Part shown: positions 25,263 through 35,601 of the stretch, piece after piece | How the letters are laid out: each line of letters begins with the position of its first letter | How positions within the stretch are numbered: position 1 is the stretch's first letter | Origin: Stutzerimonas stutzeri | Lineage (GTDB): Bacteria > Pseudomonadota > Gammaproteobacteria > Pseudomonadales > Pseudomonadaceae | Reading direction: 5' to 3' | Length of the DNA stretch: 64,000 bases | Assembly: GCA_002339675.1 (NCBI GenBank) | Contig: DDKB01000020.1 | Location: 1 to 64,000, forward strand | Notes under the pieces: model-generated | What the model was told of the DNA's origin: nothing | Database searches by the model: none | Seen by the model: only the letters and a program-made list of their open reading frames with translations | Translations under genes and position numbers: made by a program

Positions 25263-25792
25263 GCGGTTTCCTCTAGTTCTTCTTCTGAATGGGGTGCGGC
25301 GAACGGGCCGGCGCGGTAGAGCACTTCGTCTTCGTGCTTGCCGGCGAAATGTTCGGCACGGGAGAACAGGGTGCGGGTGCTGTAGTCGACGCCAAGTTTG
25401 GCGAAGGCTTTCTTGAACAGCGCCTGGGATGCCCCGTTGTCCGGCGAGATGGTGGTTTCCAGGTTTCTGATGCCCTGCTCTTTGGCGACGCGTGCGATCA
25501 ATGCCATCAGCATCCGCAGCGCCAGACCCTGGCCGCGCATCGAAGCGTCGACCGCAACCTGCCAGACGAACAAGGTGTCCGGGCGGGAAGGGGGGCAGTA
25601 ACCGGAAATGAAACCGACCAGTTGGCCATCTGCGTTGACGGCAGCGATGGCGGTGTCAGCGAAATCGGAGCATTGCAGGAGGTTGCAGTACGCCGAATTG
25701 GTGTCCAGAGGTTGGCAGCGCGCTACCAGCTCATGGAGGGGATAACCGTCGCCGTCGGTGGGGCGACGGAGCGTTACGGTAGGAATACTCAA
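25259..25792 (-). CDS. ectA: L-2,4-diaminobutyric acid acetyltransferase
   Basis: 177 residues, a GNAT-fold N-acetyltransferase that acetylates diaminobutyrate at the gamma amino group. The acetyl-CoA motif VDASMRGQGLALRML and the family segment LDTNSAYCNLLQCSDFADT are present. The start appears to be a TTG at 25792 (AAAGG seven bases upstream), since no ATG precedes the conserved region. It is first in ectABCD-ask, about 40 bases after the predicted -10 element. Confidence 0.93.
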   Translation of the reverse strand: MSIPTVTLRRPTDGDGYPLHELVARCQPLDTNSAYCNLLQCSDFADTAIAAVNADGQLVGFISGYCPPSRPDTLFVWQVAVDASMRGQGLALRMLMALIARVAKEQGIRNLETTISPDNGASQALFKKAFAKLGVDYSTRTLFSRAEHFAGKHEDEVLYRAGPFAAPHSEEELEETA

Positions 25793-26446
25793 AACAAGAC
25801 CTTTGGGGTTGCTGATTGAAATCCTTTACTAGAATAAACACATCGAAAATTTAATCTCAACCCAACTCGCCGATCTTGGCCATTGAATCGCCGCTGATAT
25901 CTCCGAAGTTCACCGTTTATCGCGAAAGTTGAACTCTCGGTGCAGCGCCGCTGGCAGGGGAAGTTCAGGGTGTAATCTGACGAGCATATGTCCGCTGATA
26001 TTCGCCTTGCGATTCGCACCTCAGATCCGTTGAGGCTTAGGGCGAAACCGGCGCCCTCGATGGGCGGTCATCTTTTGGTTGCAGGCGCTCTATTCCGGGG
26101 CTTTCGGCTTGGCGAGCCGTGGCCGTGCGAACCTCCGCGGACGCGCGCCGCCAGACCGGCCAGAACTTCGCGAAGTTGCGGCCGTTGGCGACACCCAACT
26201 AAGCCCTGAAGTGGCTTAGTTCGGTTGCGAATATTAGACGGGAGACGGCGCCGGGCGCCTCGTGAAGATCGCGACTTCATCGCAACAATGAAATTTTCGT
26301 GGCAGCAGAATAATCTCGCCGCCGCGGGAAGTTGCCGACGCGTTGTTCGCCAGGCAACTTCCGATGCAACTAGACCGCCACCGCACCCTCTAGCCCGGTG
26401 GCTGGAGACGGCCGCTGCGCTGGTCGTCCGGGCTGCGGCGGCGGGC
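25793..26446. other. Non-coding region between ectA and zwf
   Basis: About 650 bases without a convincing gene. It contains the ectA promoter (25831-25860), a 14-bp palindrome AACTTCGCGAAGTT (26164-26177), an inverted repeat AACTAAGCC/GGCTTAGTT (26197-26221) and another GGAAGTTGCC/GGCAACTTCC (26327-26362). The motif GAAGTT or its complement recurs across the region. Composition is lower in GC than nearby genes. The hairpin at 26197-26221 could end zwf transcription, but at a distance of over 220 bases. Confidence 0.5.
25831..25860 (-). promoter_or_regulatory. Predicted promoter of ectABCD-ask
   Basis: On the minus strand, -35 TTGAGA (25855-25860) and -10 TATTCT (25831-25836) are 18 bases apart. 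The TTGAGA -35 box is the one reported for osmotically controlled ect promoters in other bacteria. It is an AT-rich island in GC-rich DNA. Confidence 0.65.
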
Positions 26447-27889
<1,443 letters not shown>

Positions 27890-28054
27890 GGCATCACTCC
27901 TCGAAAGATGGACAGGCTCGAAGGCGTGTCGCGTGGGAAACGACCGATAGTGCGCGGTCATGCTGCGCCGCGGGTCGAAGAGCCGCTGCCCGGCCGCATC
28001 GACCGCTCGCCTGGCGCACGTTTCGCGTGCAGGTAGGTGGGCGATACTGCGAGC

Positions 28055-28073
28055 CTTGTAGTATAACTACAAG
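28055..28073. promoter_or_regulatory. HexR-type operator palindrome
   Basis: A perfect palindrome TTGTAGTATAACTACAA (28056-28072) extended by C/G on each side, matching the TGTA-N7-TACA pattern known for HexR sites. It sits between divergent zwf and hexR, 166 bases from the zwf start and 90 from the hexR start, so it probably controls both. Confidence 0.85.
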
Positions 28074-28162
28074 CCCACTACAGCCAGCCGGCACGGCGGT
28101 TGCGCGCATCCGCGCCGTATTCGACCCCGCATGCCTGCCTTTGATCATAGCGAGTCCGCCCC

Positions 28163-29029
28163 GTGAACCTGCTGCAACACATCGCTCAATCGAGAAGCTC
28201 ACTGCGCAAGTCGGAGCTGAAGGTGGCCGACCACGTGCTCCTCGATCCGGCCGCGGTGATGCACAGCTCGATGGCGGATCTGGCCCACGTCGTCGGCGTC
28301 AGCGAGCCGACCATCGTGCGCTTCTGCCGGGCCATCGGCTGCCTCGGTTTCCAGGACCTCAAGTTGAAGCTGGCGCAGAGCCTGGCGGCGGGAGCCAGCT
28401 TCGGCCAGTTCGCCATCAGCGAGAACGACTCGGTCACCGACTTCGCGTTGAAGATCTTCGACACCACCCTGCACACCCTGATGGAAGTGCGGGAAAAGCT
28501 CGATTCCGATGCGCTGGAGCGCGCCGTGGCGGCGATGGCCAAGGCCGAGCGCGTCGAGTTCTACGGCTTCGGCGCGTCCGGCGCGGTGGCCACCGACGCG
28601 CAGCACAAGTTCTTCCGGCTGCTGCTCAGTGCGGCCGCCTATTCCGATCCGCACATGCAGGCGATGTCGTCGGTCACCCTCAAGCCCACCGATGTGGCGA
28701 TCTGCATCTCCCAGTCCGGCCGATCCAAGGATTTGCTGATCACCGCCAACGTGGTCCGCGAATCCGGCGCCACGCTGATCACGCTGTGCCCGAGCCAGAC
28801 GCCGCTGGCGGAACTGGCGACCATCAACCTGGCGATCGACGTCCAGGAAGACACCGAGATCTACACGCCCCTGACCTCGCGCATTGCCCACCTGGTGGTC
28901 ATCGACGTGCTCGCCATGGGCGTGGCCATGGCGCGCGGGCCGAGCCTGGTCAACCACCTCAAGAGCGTCAAGCGCAGCCTGCGCAGCCTGCGCCTGTCGC
29001 CCAAGTCGGTGAAACCGCACGAGGACTGA
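28163..29029 (+). CDS. hexR: HexR, RpiR-family transcriptional regulator of glucose catabolism
   Basis: 288 residues. An N-terminal RpiR helix-turn-helix (MADLAHVVGVSEPTIVRFCRAIGC) is followed by a SIS sugar-phosphate isomerase domain (EFYGFGASGAVATDAQHKF, CISQSGRSKDLLITAN). HexR represses zwf, eda and related genes and is released by 2-keto-3-deoxy-6-phosphogluconate. The start is a GTG at 28163. Position divergent from zwf with a palindromic operator between them confirms the assignment. Confidence 0.95.
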   Translation: MNLLQHIAQSRSSLRKSELKVADHVLLDPAAVMHSSMADLAHVVGVSEPTIVRFCRAIGCLGFQDLKLKLAQSLAAGASFGQFAISENDSVTDFALKIFDTTLHTLMEVREKLDSDALERAVAAMAKAERVEFYGFGASGAVATDAQHKFFRLLLSAAAYSDPHMQAMSSVTLKPTDVAICISQSGRSKDLLITANVVRESGATLITLCPSQTPLAELATINLAIDVQEDTEIYTPLTSRIAHLVVIDVLAMGVAMARGPSLVNHLKSVKRSLRSLRLSPKSVKPHED

Positions 29030-29132
29030 GCTGCGCCGGCATCATGCGTCATGCAGCTGTCATGCGCCTGACCTCAAGGTGTCACCCGCCGCGCTGATGC
29101 TGAAACTCCCAGTACCTTTCCGGGAGACCAGC

Positions 29133-29348
29133 ATGTCCCAGCACCGTGTAGCCGGCGTCAATCTCGATGCGCGTGCCCGCCGCAAGCAGCAGGACGAACG
29201 TCGCATGCATTTCCGCCGCGCCATTGAAAGCTATGACGAGCAGCGCCAGCTGCACGCCCAGTTGATGGAGTTTCCGGACCTGGTGCTGGTCAGTCCGCTT
29301 TTGGAGGGCTTGCCGAGGGGCCATCGAAGCGGGCAGCCAGCTCACTGA
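29133..29348 (+). CDS. Small hypothetical protein, 71 residues
   Basis: Not recognised as a known family. The ATG at 29133 has GGGAG seven bases upstream. The product (MSQHRVAGVNLDARARRKQQ at the start) is highly charged and probably helical, rich in Arg and Gln. Codon use resembles neighbouring genes through most of its length. Its last ~59 bases overlap the 3' end of pycR on the other strand. It could be a genuine small protein or a chance frame; the good ribosome-binding site favours the former. Confidence 0.5.
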   Translation: MSQHRVAGVNLDARARRKQQDERRMHFRRAIESYDEQRQLHAQLMEFPDLVLVSPLLEGLPRGHRSGQPAH

Positions 29349-30252
29349 TCCTCGCGCGTTCGCCGCGGATGAAGGCGAAAAACGCCTGGGCAACCGGGCT
29401 GAGCCGCTTCGATCGCGGATGGACCACGCACCAGCTGCGGTAGAGCGGCAGCTCTTGCACCGGCAGTTCGCGTAGCAGGCCGTGGGCCAGCTCCAGGTAA
29501 ACCGCGTGGCGCGGTACCAGCGCCACGCCGAGCCCGGCCACCACCGCCTCGCGCAGCGCATCGAGGGAGGCCACCTGCACGGTCTGGGCGAAATGCGCGC
29601 GCTTCTGGCGCAGGTATTCCTCGCCGGCCTTGCGCGTACCCGAGCCGGGTTCGCGGACCAGCAGCGGGTAGGGCGTCAGGTCCTGCAGGGTCAGTTCGGC
29701 CGCCAGGCTCAGCGGATGTGCGACAGGCGCCACGGCGATGATTGGGTTGTCGAGGAACGGCAGGAATTCCAGGTCCATGTCCGTTGGCACCTGGGACATG
29801 ATGAGCAGGTCGTCGCGGCTCACCGAGAGGCGCTTGACCGCCTGCGCATGGTTGACCACGGTGAGCTCCAGGCTGACCTCCGGGTGCCGCTGCTTGAAGG
29901 CCGCGAACAGGTGCGGAGTGATGTACTTGGCGCTGGATTCCACCGCCAGCGTCAGTTGTCCCTGCAGCGAGCCCTGCAGGTCCGACAGCTGCATGTCGAG
30001 GCTGTCCAGGCGGCCGAAGATGTCCGTGCTGGCACGCTGCAGCGCCTCGGCGGCGGGCGTCAGGTAAAGCTTCTTGCCCACGTAATCAAACAGCGGCTGC
30101 CCGATCAGCTCCTCGAGCTGGCGGATCTGCAGGCTGACCGCTGGCTGCGTCAGTGACATCTCGTCGGCGGCGCGGCTGTACGAGCGGCTTTCGCACACGG
30201 CGCGAAAGACCTGCAGCTGGCGCAGTGTGATTCGCATCATGGTCTTGCGCAT
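29290..30252 (-). CDS. pycR: LysR-family regulator, PycR-like
   Basis: 320 residues. The N-terminal LysR helix-turn-helix is MRITLRQLQVFRAVCESRSYSRAADEMSLTQPAVSLQIRQ (residues 6-45), followed by a CbbR-like effector domain. It is divergent from the two-subunit pyruvate carboxylase genes, the arrangement of pycR in P. aeruginosa (PA5437-PA5436-PA5435), so control of pycA-pycB is expected. Starts at residue 5 or 6 (ATGATG) are alternatives to the ATG at 30252. Confidence 0.88.
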   Translation of the reverse strand: MRKTMMRITLRQLQVFRAVCESRSYSRAADEMSLTQPAVSLQIRQLEELIGQPLFDYVGKKLYLTPAAEALQRASTDIFGRLDSLDMQLSDLQGSLQGQLTLAVESSAKYITPHLFAAFKQRHPEVSLELTVVNHAQAVKRLSVSRDDLLIMSQVPTDMDLEFLPFLDNPIIAVAPVAHPLSLAAELTLQDLTPYPLLVREPGSGTRKAGEEYLRQKRAHFAQTVQVASLDALREAVVAGLGVALVPRHAVYLELAHGLLRELPVQELPLYRSWCVVHPRSKRLSPVAQAFFAFIRGERARISELAARFDGPSASPPKAD

Positions 30253-30325
30253 GGTGAATGCCGCCTTCTGCAGGTGCCGGTTCGAGAGGTGGCGCGGCCC
30301 GATCAGCCCGTGTTTCGCATGATGT

Positions 30326-30341
30326 ATAAGTTTTTACTTAT
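30326..30341. promoter_or_regulatory. Palindrome in the pycR-pycA spacer, probable LysR-type site
   Basis: ATAAGT-TTTT-ACTTAT is a perfect 16-bp palindrome of the T-N11-A class bound by LysR regulators. It lies in an AT-rich patch 74 bases from the pycR start and about 129 bases upstream of the pycA start. Confidence 0.7.
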
Positions 30342-30469
30342 GTCGGGTCAAACAAATATTCATTTTCAGTAATTCCGCGGCCGGGGGTAGTGTGGTCGGG
30401 CTTGCGCTACAGCAAGTACAGGAACCCCGGATGGGGTTTGCCTGCTCACCTGATCCGAGGGATGACAGC

Positions 30470-31885
30470 GTGATCAAGAAGCTGCTGATCGCCAACCGCG
30501 GTGAAATCGCCGTCCGCATCGTGCGGGCCTGCGCCGAGATGGGCGTGCGCTCGGTGGCGGTGTTCGCCGAGCCCGACCGCCATGCCCTGCACGTCAAGCG
30601 TGCCGACGAAGCGCACTTCATTGGCGAGGACCCGCTGGCGGGTTACCTGAACCCACGCAAGCTGGTCAATCTGGCCGTGGAGACCGGCTGCGATGCCCTG
30701 CATCCGGGCTATGGTTTCCTTTCCGAGAATGCCGAGCTTGCCGAAATCTGCGCCGAGCGCGGAATTCGTTTCGTCGGGCCGAGCGCCGACGTGATTCGCC
30801 GCATGGGCGACAAGACCGAGGCGCGGCGCAGCATGATCAAGGCCGGCGTACCGGTCACGCCTGGTACCGAAGGCAACGTGGCGGATGTCGACGAAGCCTT
30901 GGCCGAGGCCGAGCGCATCGGCTATCCGGTCATGCTCAAGGCGACCTCCGGCGGTGGCGGCCGCGGTATTCGCCGCTGCAACTCGCGCGAGGAGCTGGCC
31001 CAGGCCTATCCGCGCGTCATCTCCGAGGCGACCAAGGCCTTCGGTTCGGCCGATGTGTTCCTCGAAAAATGCATCGTCGAGCCCAAACACATCGAGGCGC
31101 AGATCCTCGCCGACTCCTTTGGCAACACCGTGCACCTGTTCGAGCGCGACTGCTCGATTCAGCGGCGCAACCAGAAGCTCATCGAGATCGCGCCCAGCCC
31201 GCAGCTGACCCCCGAACAGCGCGCCTACATCGGCGATCTCGCCGTGCGCGCCGCCAAGGCCGTGGGCTACGAGAATGCCGGCACCGTGGAGTTTTTGCTC
31301 GCCGAGGGCGAGGTGTACTTCATGGAGATGAACACTCGCGTGCAGGTGGAACACACCATCACCGAGGAAATCACCGGCATCGACATCGTCCGTGAGCAGA
31401 TCCGCATCGCCTCCGGGCTGCCGCTCTCGGTCAAGCAGGAAGACATCCAGTACCGCGGCTTCGCCCTGCAATTTCGCATCAATGCCGAAGAGCCGCGCAA
31501 CAACTTCCTGCCCTGCTTCGGCAAGATCACCCGCTACTACGCCCCCGGCGGCCCGGGCGTGCGCACCGACACGGCGATCTACACCGGCTACACCATCCCG
31601 CCGTACTACGACTCCATGTGCCTGAAGCTGATCGTCTGGGCGCTGACCTGGGAAGAGGCACTGGCCCGCGGCTCGCGTGCGCTGGATGACATGCGTGTGC
31701 AGGGCGTGAAGACCACGGCCAGCTACTACCAGCAGATCCTCGCCAACCCGGATTTCCGCAGTGGGCAGTTCAACACCAGCTTCGTCGACAATCACCCCGA
31801 ACTGCTGAACTACTCGATCAAACGCAAGCCGGGCGAACTGGCCCTGGCCATCGCCGCCGCCATCGCCGCCCACGCAGGCCTGTGA
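30470..31885 (+). CDS. pycA: Pyruvate carboxylase subunit A (biotin carboxylase)
   Basis: 471 residues. It carboxylates biotin on the partner subunit using ATP and bicarbonate. The family N-terminus KKLLIANRGEIAVRIVRAC, the ATP-grasp loop KATSGGGGRGIRRC and the catalytic region EMNTRVQVEHTITEEITGID are present. The start is a GTG at 30470 with GAGGG eight bases upstream; the longer open frame has no conserved sequence. pycB follows after 10 bases. The adjacency to an OadA-like subunit and to pycR distinguishes it from AccC of fatty acid synthesis. Confidence 0.94.
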   Translation: MIKKLLIANRGEIAVRIVRACAEMGVRSVAVFAEPDRHALHVKRADEAHFIGEDPLAGYLNPRKLVNLAVETGCDALHPGYGFLSENAELAEICAERGIRFVGPSADVIRRMGDKTEARRSMIKAGVPVTPGTEGNVADVDEALAEAERIGYPVMLKATSGGGGRGIRRCNSREELAQAYPRVISEATKAFGSADVFLEKCIVEPKHIEAQILADSFGNTVHLFERDCSIQRRNQKLIEIAPSPQLTPEQRAYIGDLAVRAAKAVGYENAGTVEFLLAEGEVYFMEMNTRVQVEHTITEEITGIDIVREQIRIASGLPLSVKQEDIQYRGFALQFRINAEEPRNNFLPCFGKITRYYAPGGPGVRTDTAIYTGYTIPPYYDSMCLKLIVWALTWEEALARGSRALDDMRVQGVKTTASYYQQILANPDFRSGQFNTSFVDNHPELLNYSIKRKPGELALAIAAAIAAHAGL

Positions 31886-31895
31886 GGAACGAACC

Positions 31896-33713
31896 ATGAC
31901 TGCTCAGAATAAAATCACCGTTACCGACACCATCCTGCGTGACGCCCACCAGTCGCTGCTCGCCACCCGCATGCGCACCGAGGACATGCTGCCGATCTGC
32001 GACAAGCTCGACCGCGTCGGCTATTGGTCGCTGGAAGTCTGGGGCGGCGCGACGTTCGACGCCTGCGTGCGTTTCCTCAAGGAAGATCCCTGGGAGCGCC
32101 TGCGCCAGCTCAAGGCGGCGCTGCCCAACACGCGTCTGCAAATGCTGCTGCGCGGGCAGAACCTGCTCGGTTACCGGCATTACGCCGACGACGTGGTCGA
32201 GGCGTTCTGCGCCAAGGCGGCGGAAAACGGCATCGACGTGTTCCGCATCTTCGATGCGATGAACGACGTGCGTAACCTGGAAACCGCCATCAAGGCCGTG
32301 AAGAAGACCGGCAAGCATGCTCAGGGCACCATCGCCTATACCACCAGCCCGGTGCACACTGTCGAGGCGTTCGTCGAGCAAGGCCGGGCGATGCGCGACA
32401 TGGGCGTCGATTCCATCGCGATCAAGGACATGGCCGGTCTGCTGACGCCGTTCGCCACCGGCGACCTGGTCCGCGCGCTGAAAGCCGAGATCGACCTGCC
32501 GGTGTTCATCCACTCGCATGACACCGCCGGCGTGGCCAGCATGTGCCAGCTCAAGGCGATCGAGAACGGTGCCGACCACATCGACACGGCGATCTCCTCC
32601 ATGGCCTGGGGCACCAGCCACCCGGGCACCGAGTCGATGGTCGCCGCGCTGCGCGGCACGCCGTACGACACCGGTCTGGACCTCGAGCTGATCCAGGAGA
32701 TCGGCCTGTACTTCTATGCGGTGCGCAAGAAGTACCATCAGTTCGAAAGCGACTTCACCGGCGTCGACACCCGCGTGCAGGTCAACCAGGTGCCGGGCGG
32801 GATGATTTCCAACCTCGCCAACCAGCTCAAGGAGCAAGGTGCGCTCAACCGCATGGATGAGGTGCTCGCCGAGATCCCGCGCGTGCGCAAGGACCTGGGT
32901 TACCCGCCGCTGGTGACCCCGACCTCGCAGATCGTCGGTACCCAGGCGTTTTTCAACGTGCTCGCCGGTGAGCGCTACAAGACGATCACCAACGAAGTGA
33001 AGCTCTATCTGCAGGGCCGCTACGGCAAGGCACCCGGCACCATCGACGCCAAGCTGCAGCGCCAGGCCATCGGCGGAGAAGAAATTATCGACGTGCGCCC
33101 GGCCGACCTGATCAAGCCGGAACTGGACAAGCTGCGCCAGGAGATCGGCGCGTTGGCCCACAGCGAAGAGGACGTGCTGACCTACGCCATGTTCCCGGAT
33201 ATCGGCCGTAAATTCCTCGAGGAGCGCGAGGCCGGCACCTTGCAACCCGAGATGCTGCTACCGATCCCCGACGGCACCGCGGTGAGCGCCGCCAGTGGCG
33301 AAGGCGTACCGACCGAGTTCGTCATCGACGTGCACGGCGAGACCTACCGGGTCGACATCACCGGCGTCGGCGTCAAGGGCGAGGGGAAGCGACACTTCTT
33401 CCTGTCCATCGATGGCATGCCGGAAGAGGTGGTGTTCGAACCGCTGAACAACTTCGTCGGCGGCGGCAGCGGCGGGCAGCGCAAACAGGCCAGCGGCCCG
33501 GGCGATGTCAGCACCAGCATGCCGGGCAACGTGGTGGATGTGCTGGTCAAGGAAGGCGACGTGGTCAAGGCCGGACAGCCGGTGCTGATCAGCGAAGCCA
33601 TGAAGATGGAGACCGAGATACAGGCGCCGATTGCCGGCAAGGTGAAGGCTGTGCACGTGGCCAAGGGCGACCGGGTAACCCCGGGTGATCTGCTGATCGA
33701 GATCGAGGCCTGA
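31896..33713 (+). CDS. pycB: Pyruvate carboxylase subunit B (carboxyltransferase with biotin carrier)
   Basis: 605 residues. An HMGL/OadA-type carboxyltransferase domain (VTDTILRDAHQSLLATRMRT at the start; metal ligands include HSHDTAG) is followed by the conserved carboxylase domain and a C-terminal biotinyl domain with the biotin lysine in SEAMKMETEI (about residue 570). With PycA it makes oxaloacetate from pyruvate for anaplerosis. The same fold serves oxaloacetate decarboxylase alpha, but no membrane OadB or OadG genes are here, so the carboxylase role is preferred. Confidence 0.94.
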   Translation: MTAQNKITVTDTILRDAHQSLLATRMRTEDMLPICDKLDRVGYWSLEVWGGATFDACVRFLKEDPWERLRQLKAALPNTRLQMLLRGQNLLGYRHYADDVVEAFCAKAAENGIDVFRIFDAMNDVRNLETAIKAVKKTGKHAQGTIAYTTSPVHTVEAFVEQGRAMRDMGVDSIAIKDMAGLLTPFATGDLVRALKAEIDLPVFIHSHDTAGVASMCQLKAIENGADHIDTAISSMAWGTSHPGTESMVAALRGTPYDTGLDLELIQEIGLYFYAVRKKYHQFESDFTGVDTRVQVNQVPGGMISNLANQLKEQGALNRMDEVLAEIPRVRKDLGYPPLVTPTSQIVGTQAFFNVLAGERYKTITNEVKLYLQGRYGKAPGTIDAKLQRQAIGGEEIIDVRPADLIKPELDKLRQEIGALAHSEEDVLTYAMFPDIGRKFLEEREAGTLQPEMLLPIPDGTAVSAASGEGVPTEFVIDVHGETYRVDITGVGVKGEGKRHFFLSIDGMPEEVVFEPLNNFVGGGSGGQRKQASGPGDVSTSMPGNVVDVLVKEGDVVKAGQPVLISEAMKMETEIQAPIAGKVKAVHVAKGDRVTPGDLLIEIEA

Positions 33714-33726
33714 CCGATGTCCCCTG

Positions 33727-33751
33727 GGGAGCCGCAAGGCTCCCTTTTTTT
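33727..33751 (+). terminator. Rho-independent terminator of pycA-pycB
   Basis: GGGAGCC-GCAA-GGCTCCC followed by seven T residues, 13 bases after the pycB stop codon. A textbook intrinsic terminator. Confidence 0.93.
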
Positions 33752-33862
33752 GCTCGCGTCTGCCGCTGATCAAGCGATCCGGGCGAAACCGGAGACGCCC
33801 GAATCAGTGGTGCGGGTCAGCTCATGCAGACCGCGGTGCAGGGGACGGTGCCTAACGGCAAC

Positions 33863-34258
33863 TCAGCGCTTCAGGCGGGTTTGCTTGCGCAGCTCCATCA
33901 GATCGCCTTCGGTGCAGGTCAGCGGTGTAGCGCCGGTCAGGTCATAGCAGCGCTGACCGAAGCCCATCGGCCAGTAGATGATGCCGCCGGGTGGCCAGAA
34001 GATCGACGCCACGCGAAAGCGCGCATGCAGCTTGCCTTGCTGAAGCAGTTCGCCCTGATCATTGCTGAGCTTGTAGGGGAGGCCGTCAGCGGCGGTCCAG
34101 AAGAACGGACGGGTTTTGACCAAGCCTTGGGAGTATTGCTGCGGTCGCTCATAGACGGAGACCTGACTATGTTCCGGCAGCTTGAAATAGGTCGCGGTGG
34201 AGCAACCGCTAAGGATGATGGCGAAGGCCAACAGGCTCGCCGCGCGTTTCAACGTCAT
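33863..34258 (-). CDS. Small lipoprotein of unknown function
   Basis: 131 residues. The start at 34258 (AAGGAACG upstream) gives a lipoprotein signal peptide with lipobox ILSGCS, so the mature protein should be lipid-anchored in the envelope. Mature segments include VYERPQQYSQGLVKTRPF and PPGGIIYWPMGFGQRCYDL. No family was recognised. Convergent with pycB. Confidence 0.8.
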   Translation of the reverse strand: MTLKRAASLLAFAIILSGCSTATYFKLPEHSQVSVYERPQQYSQGLVKTRPFFWTAADGLPYKLSNDQGELLQQGKLHARFRVASIFWPPGGIIYWPMGFGQRCYDLTGATPLTCTEGDLMELRKQTRLKR

Positions 34259-34580
34259 ATCGATTCGTTCCTTGTGGTGATGCCCAGGGCACACACCGTG
34301 CCCTGTAAAGCGGGCGGGACTATACCCGGTGCAAGGATGATGGCGAAATCGTGGCGCTAAACGGCGCAGCGTAAAGCGAGGCCGAGCGCTATCTAGTCAT
34401 GTTTGCTGGATCCGGAGAGGCCATATGGGTGTCTGCGTCGATGGGGGCACAGTAAGGCCGGCGGCAGAGGTTGAGGTCGACTGTGATGATCCTCGTCTGC
34501 CTGGCGTCTGTAGCCTGATTGGCAACTGGCCTGCGCGGCAATGCTCTGGCGTGCCCCGACTTTCCATCCATGGGAGCTGT
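34259..34580. other. Divergent spacer, no gene seen
   Basis: About 320 bases between the small lipoprotein gene and the glutaminase gene. An open frame runs upstream of the glutaminase start (from 34425) but shows no conserved sequence and is read as untranslated leader. No RNA gene was recognised. Confidence 0.4.
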
Positions 34581-35489
34581 ATGCAAAACCTGTTGAGCGA
34601 AATCCTCGATGACGTTCGGCCGCTGCTCGGTCAAGGCAAGGTAGCCGATTACATCCCCGCACTGGCGGACGTGCCGGCCGACCAGCTGGGCATCGCCGTC
34701 TACAGCGCTGACGGCGAGCTCTTTCACGCCGGCGATGCGAAGACGCCGTTCTCCATCCAGAGCATTTCCAAGGTGTTCAGCCTGGTGCAGGCGATCCAGC
34801 ATGGTGGCGAGTCGCTGTGGGAGCGGCTGGGTCACGAGCCGTCAGGGCAGCCGTTCAATTCGCTGGTGCAGCTGGAATTCGAGCGCGGTCGGCCGCGCAA
34901 CCCCTTCATCAACGCCGGGGCGCTGGTGATCTGCGACATCAACCAGTCGCGCTTCGCCGTGCCGGCGCTGTCGATGCGCGATTTCGTGCGGCACCTGTCG
35001 GGCAATCCGCAGATCGTCTCGGACACCCGGGTCGCCGACTCGGAGTACCAGCATCGCGCACGAAACGCGGCGATGGCCTATCTGATGCAGGCGTTCGGCA
35101 ACTTTCACAACGATGTCGAGGCAGTGTTGCGCAGCTATTTTCACCACTGTGCGCTGCGCATGAGCTGCATTGACCTGGCCCGAGCCTTCGGTTTCCTGGC
35201 CCGCGACGGCGCCTGCCTGGACGGCGGTGAGCCAGTGCTGAGCGCGCGCCAGGCCAAGCAGGTCAACGCGATCATGGCCACCAGCGGTCTCTACGACGAG
35301 GCCGGCAACTTCGCCTATCGCGTCGGACTGCCGGGCAAGAGCGGCGTCGGTGGCGGCATCGTCGCGGTGGTGCCCGGACGCTTCACCGTGTGCGTCTGGT
35401 CGCCGGAACTGAACCGCGCCGGCAATTCGCTGATCGGCATGGCGGCGCTGGAAAAGCTGTCCCAGCGCATCGGCTGGTCGGTGTTCTGA
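34581..35489 (+). CDS. glsA: Glutaminase
   Basis: 302 residues, the usual length of the serine-dependent beta-lactamase-fold glutaminases. It hydrolyses glutamine to glutamate and ammonia. The catalytic S-x-x-K is in PFSIQSISKVFSL; other conserved parts are NPFINAGALVI and LPGKSGVGGGIVAVVPG. The ATG at 34581 has GGGAG at short spacing and begins the conserved MQNLLSEILDDVRPLLG segment. Confidence 0.93.
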   Translation: MQNLLSEILDDVRPLLGQGKVADYIPALADVPADQLGIAVYSADGELFHAGDAKTPFSIQSISKVFSLVQAIQHGGESLWERLGHEPSGQPFNSLVQLEFERGRPRNPFINAGALVICDINQSRFAVPALSMRDFVRHLSGNPQIVSDTRVADSEYQHRARNAAMAYLMQAFGNFHNDVEAVLRSYFHHCALRMSCIDLARAFGFLARDGACLDGGEPVLSARQAKQVNAIMATSGLYDEAGNFAYRVGLPGKSGVGGGIVAVVPGRFTVCVWSPELNRAGNSLIGMAALEKLSQRIGWSVF

Positions 35490-35601
35490 CCCGCCGTGGT
35501 CACTGAAATCCCCGGGCCGACGCCGCTTGCGGCGCAGGCCTGCGTGCAACCGGGTACGGCGCATGCCTTGCGCGCACCCGACAACCAGAAGAGAGAGCGC
35601 C

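Noticed and set aside
30392..30469. Longer N-terminus for pycA
   Set aside because: The extra residues are unlike the family and the GTG at 30470 has a far better ribosome-binding site.
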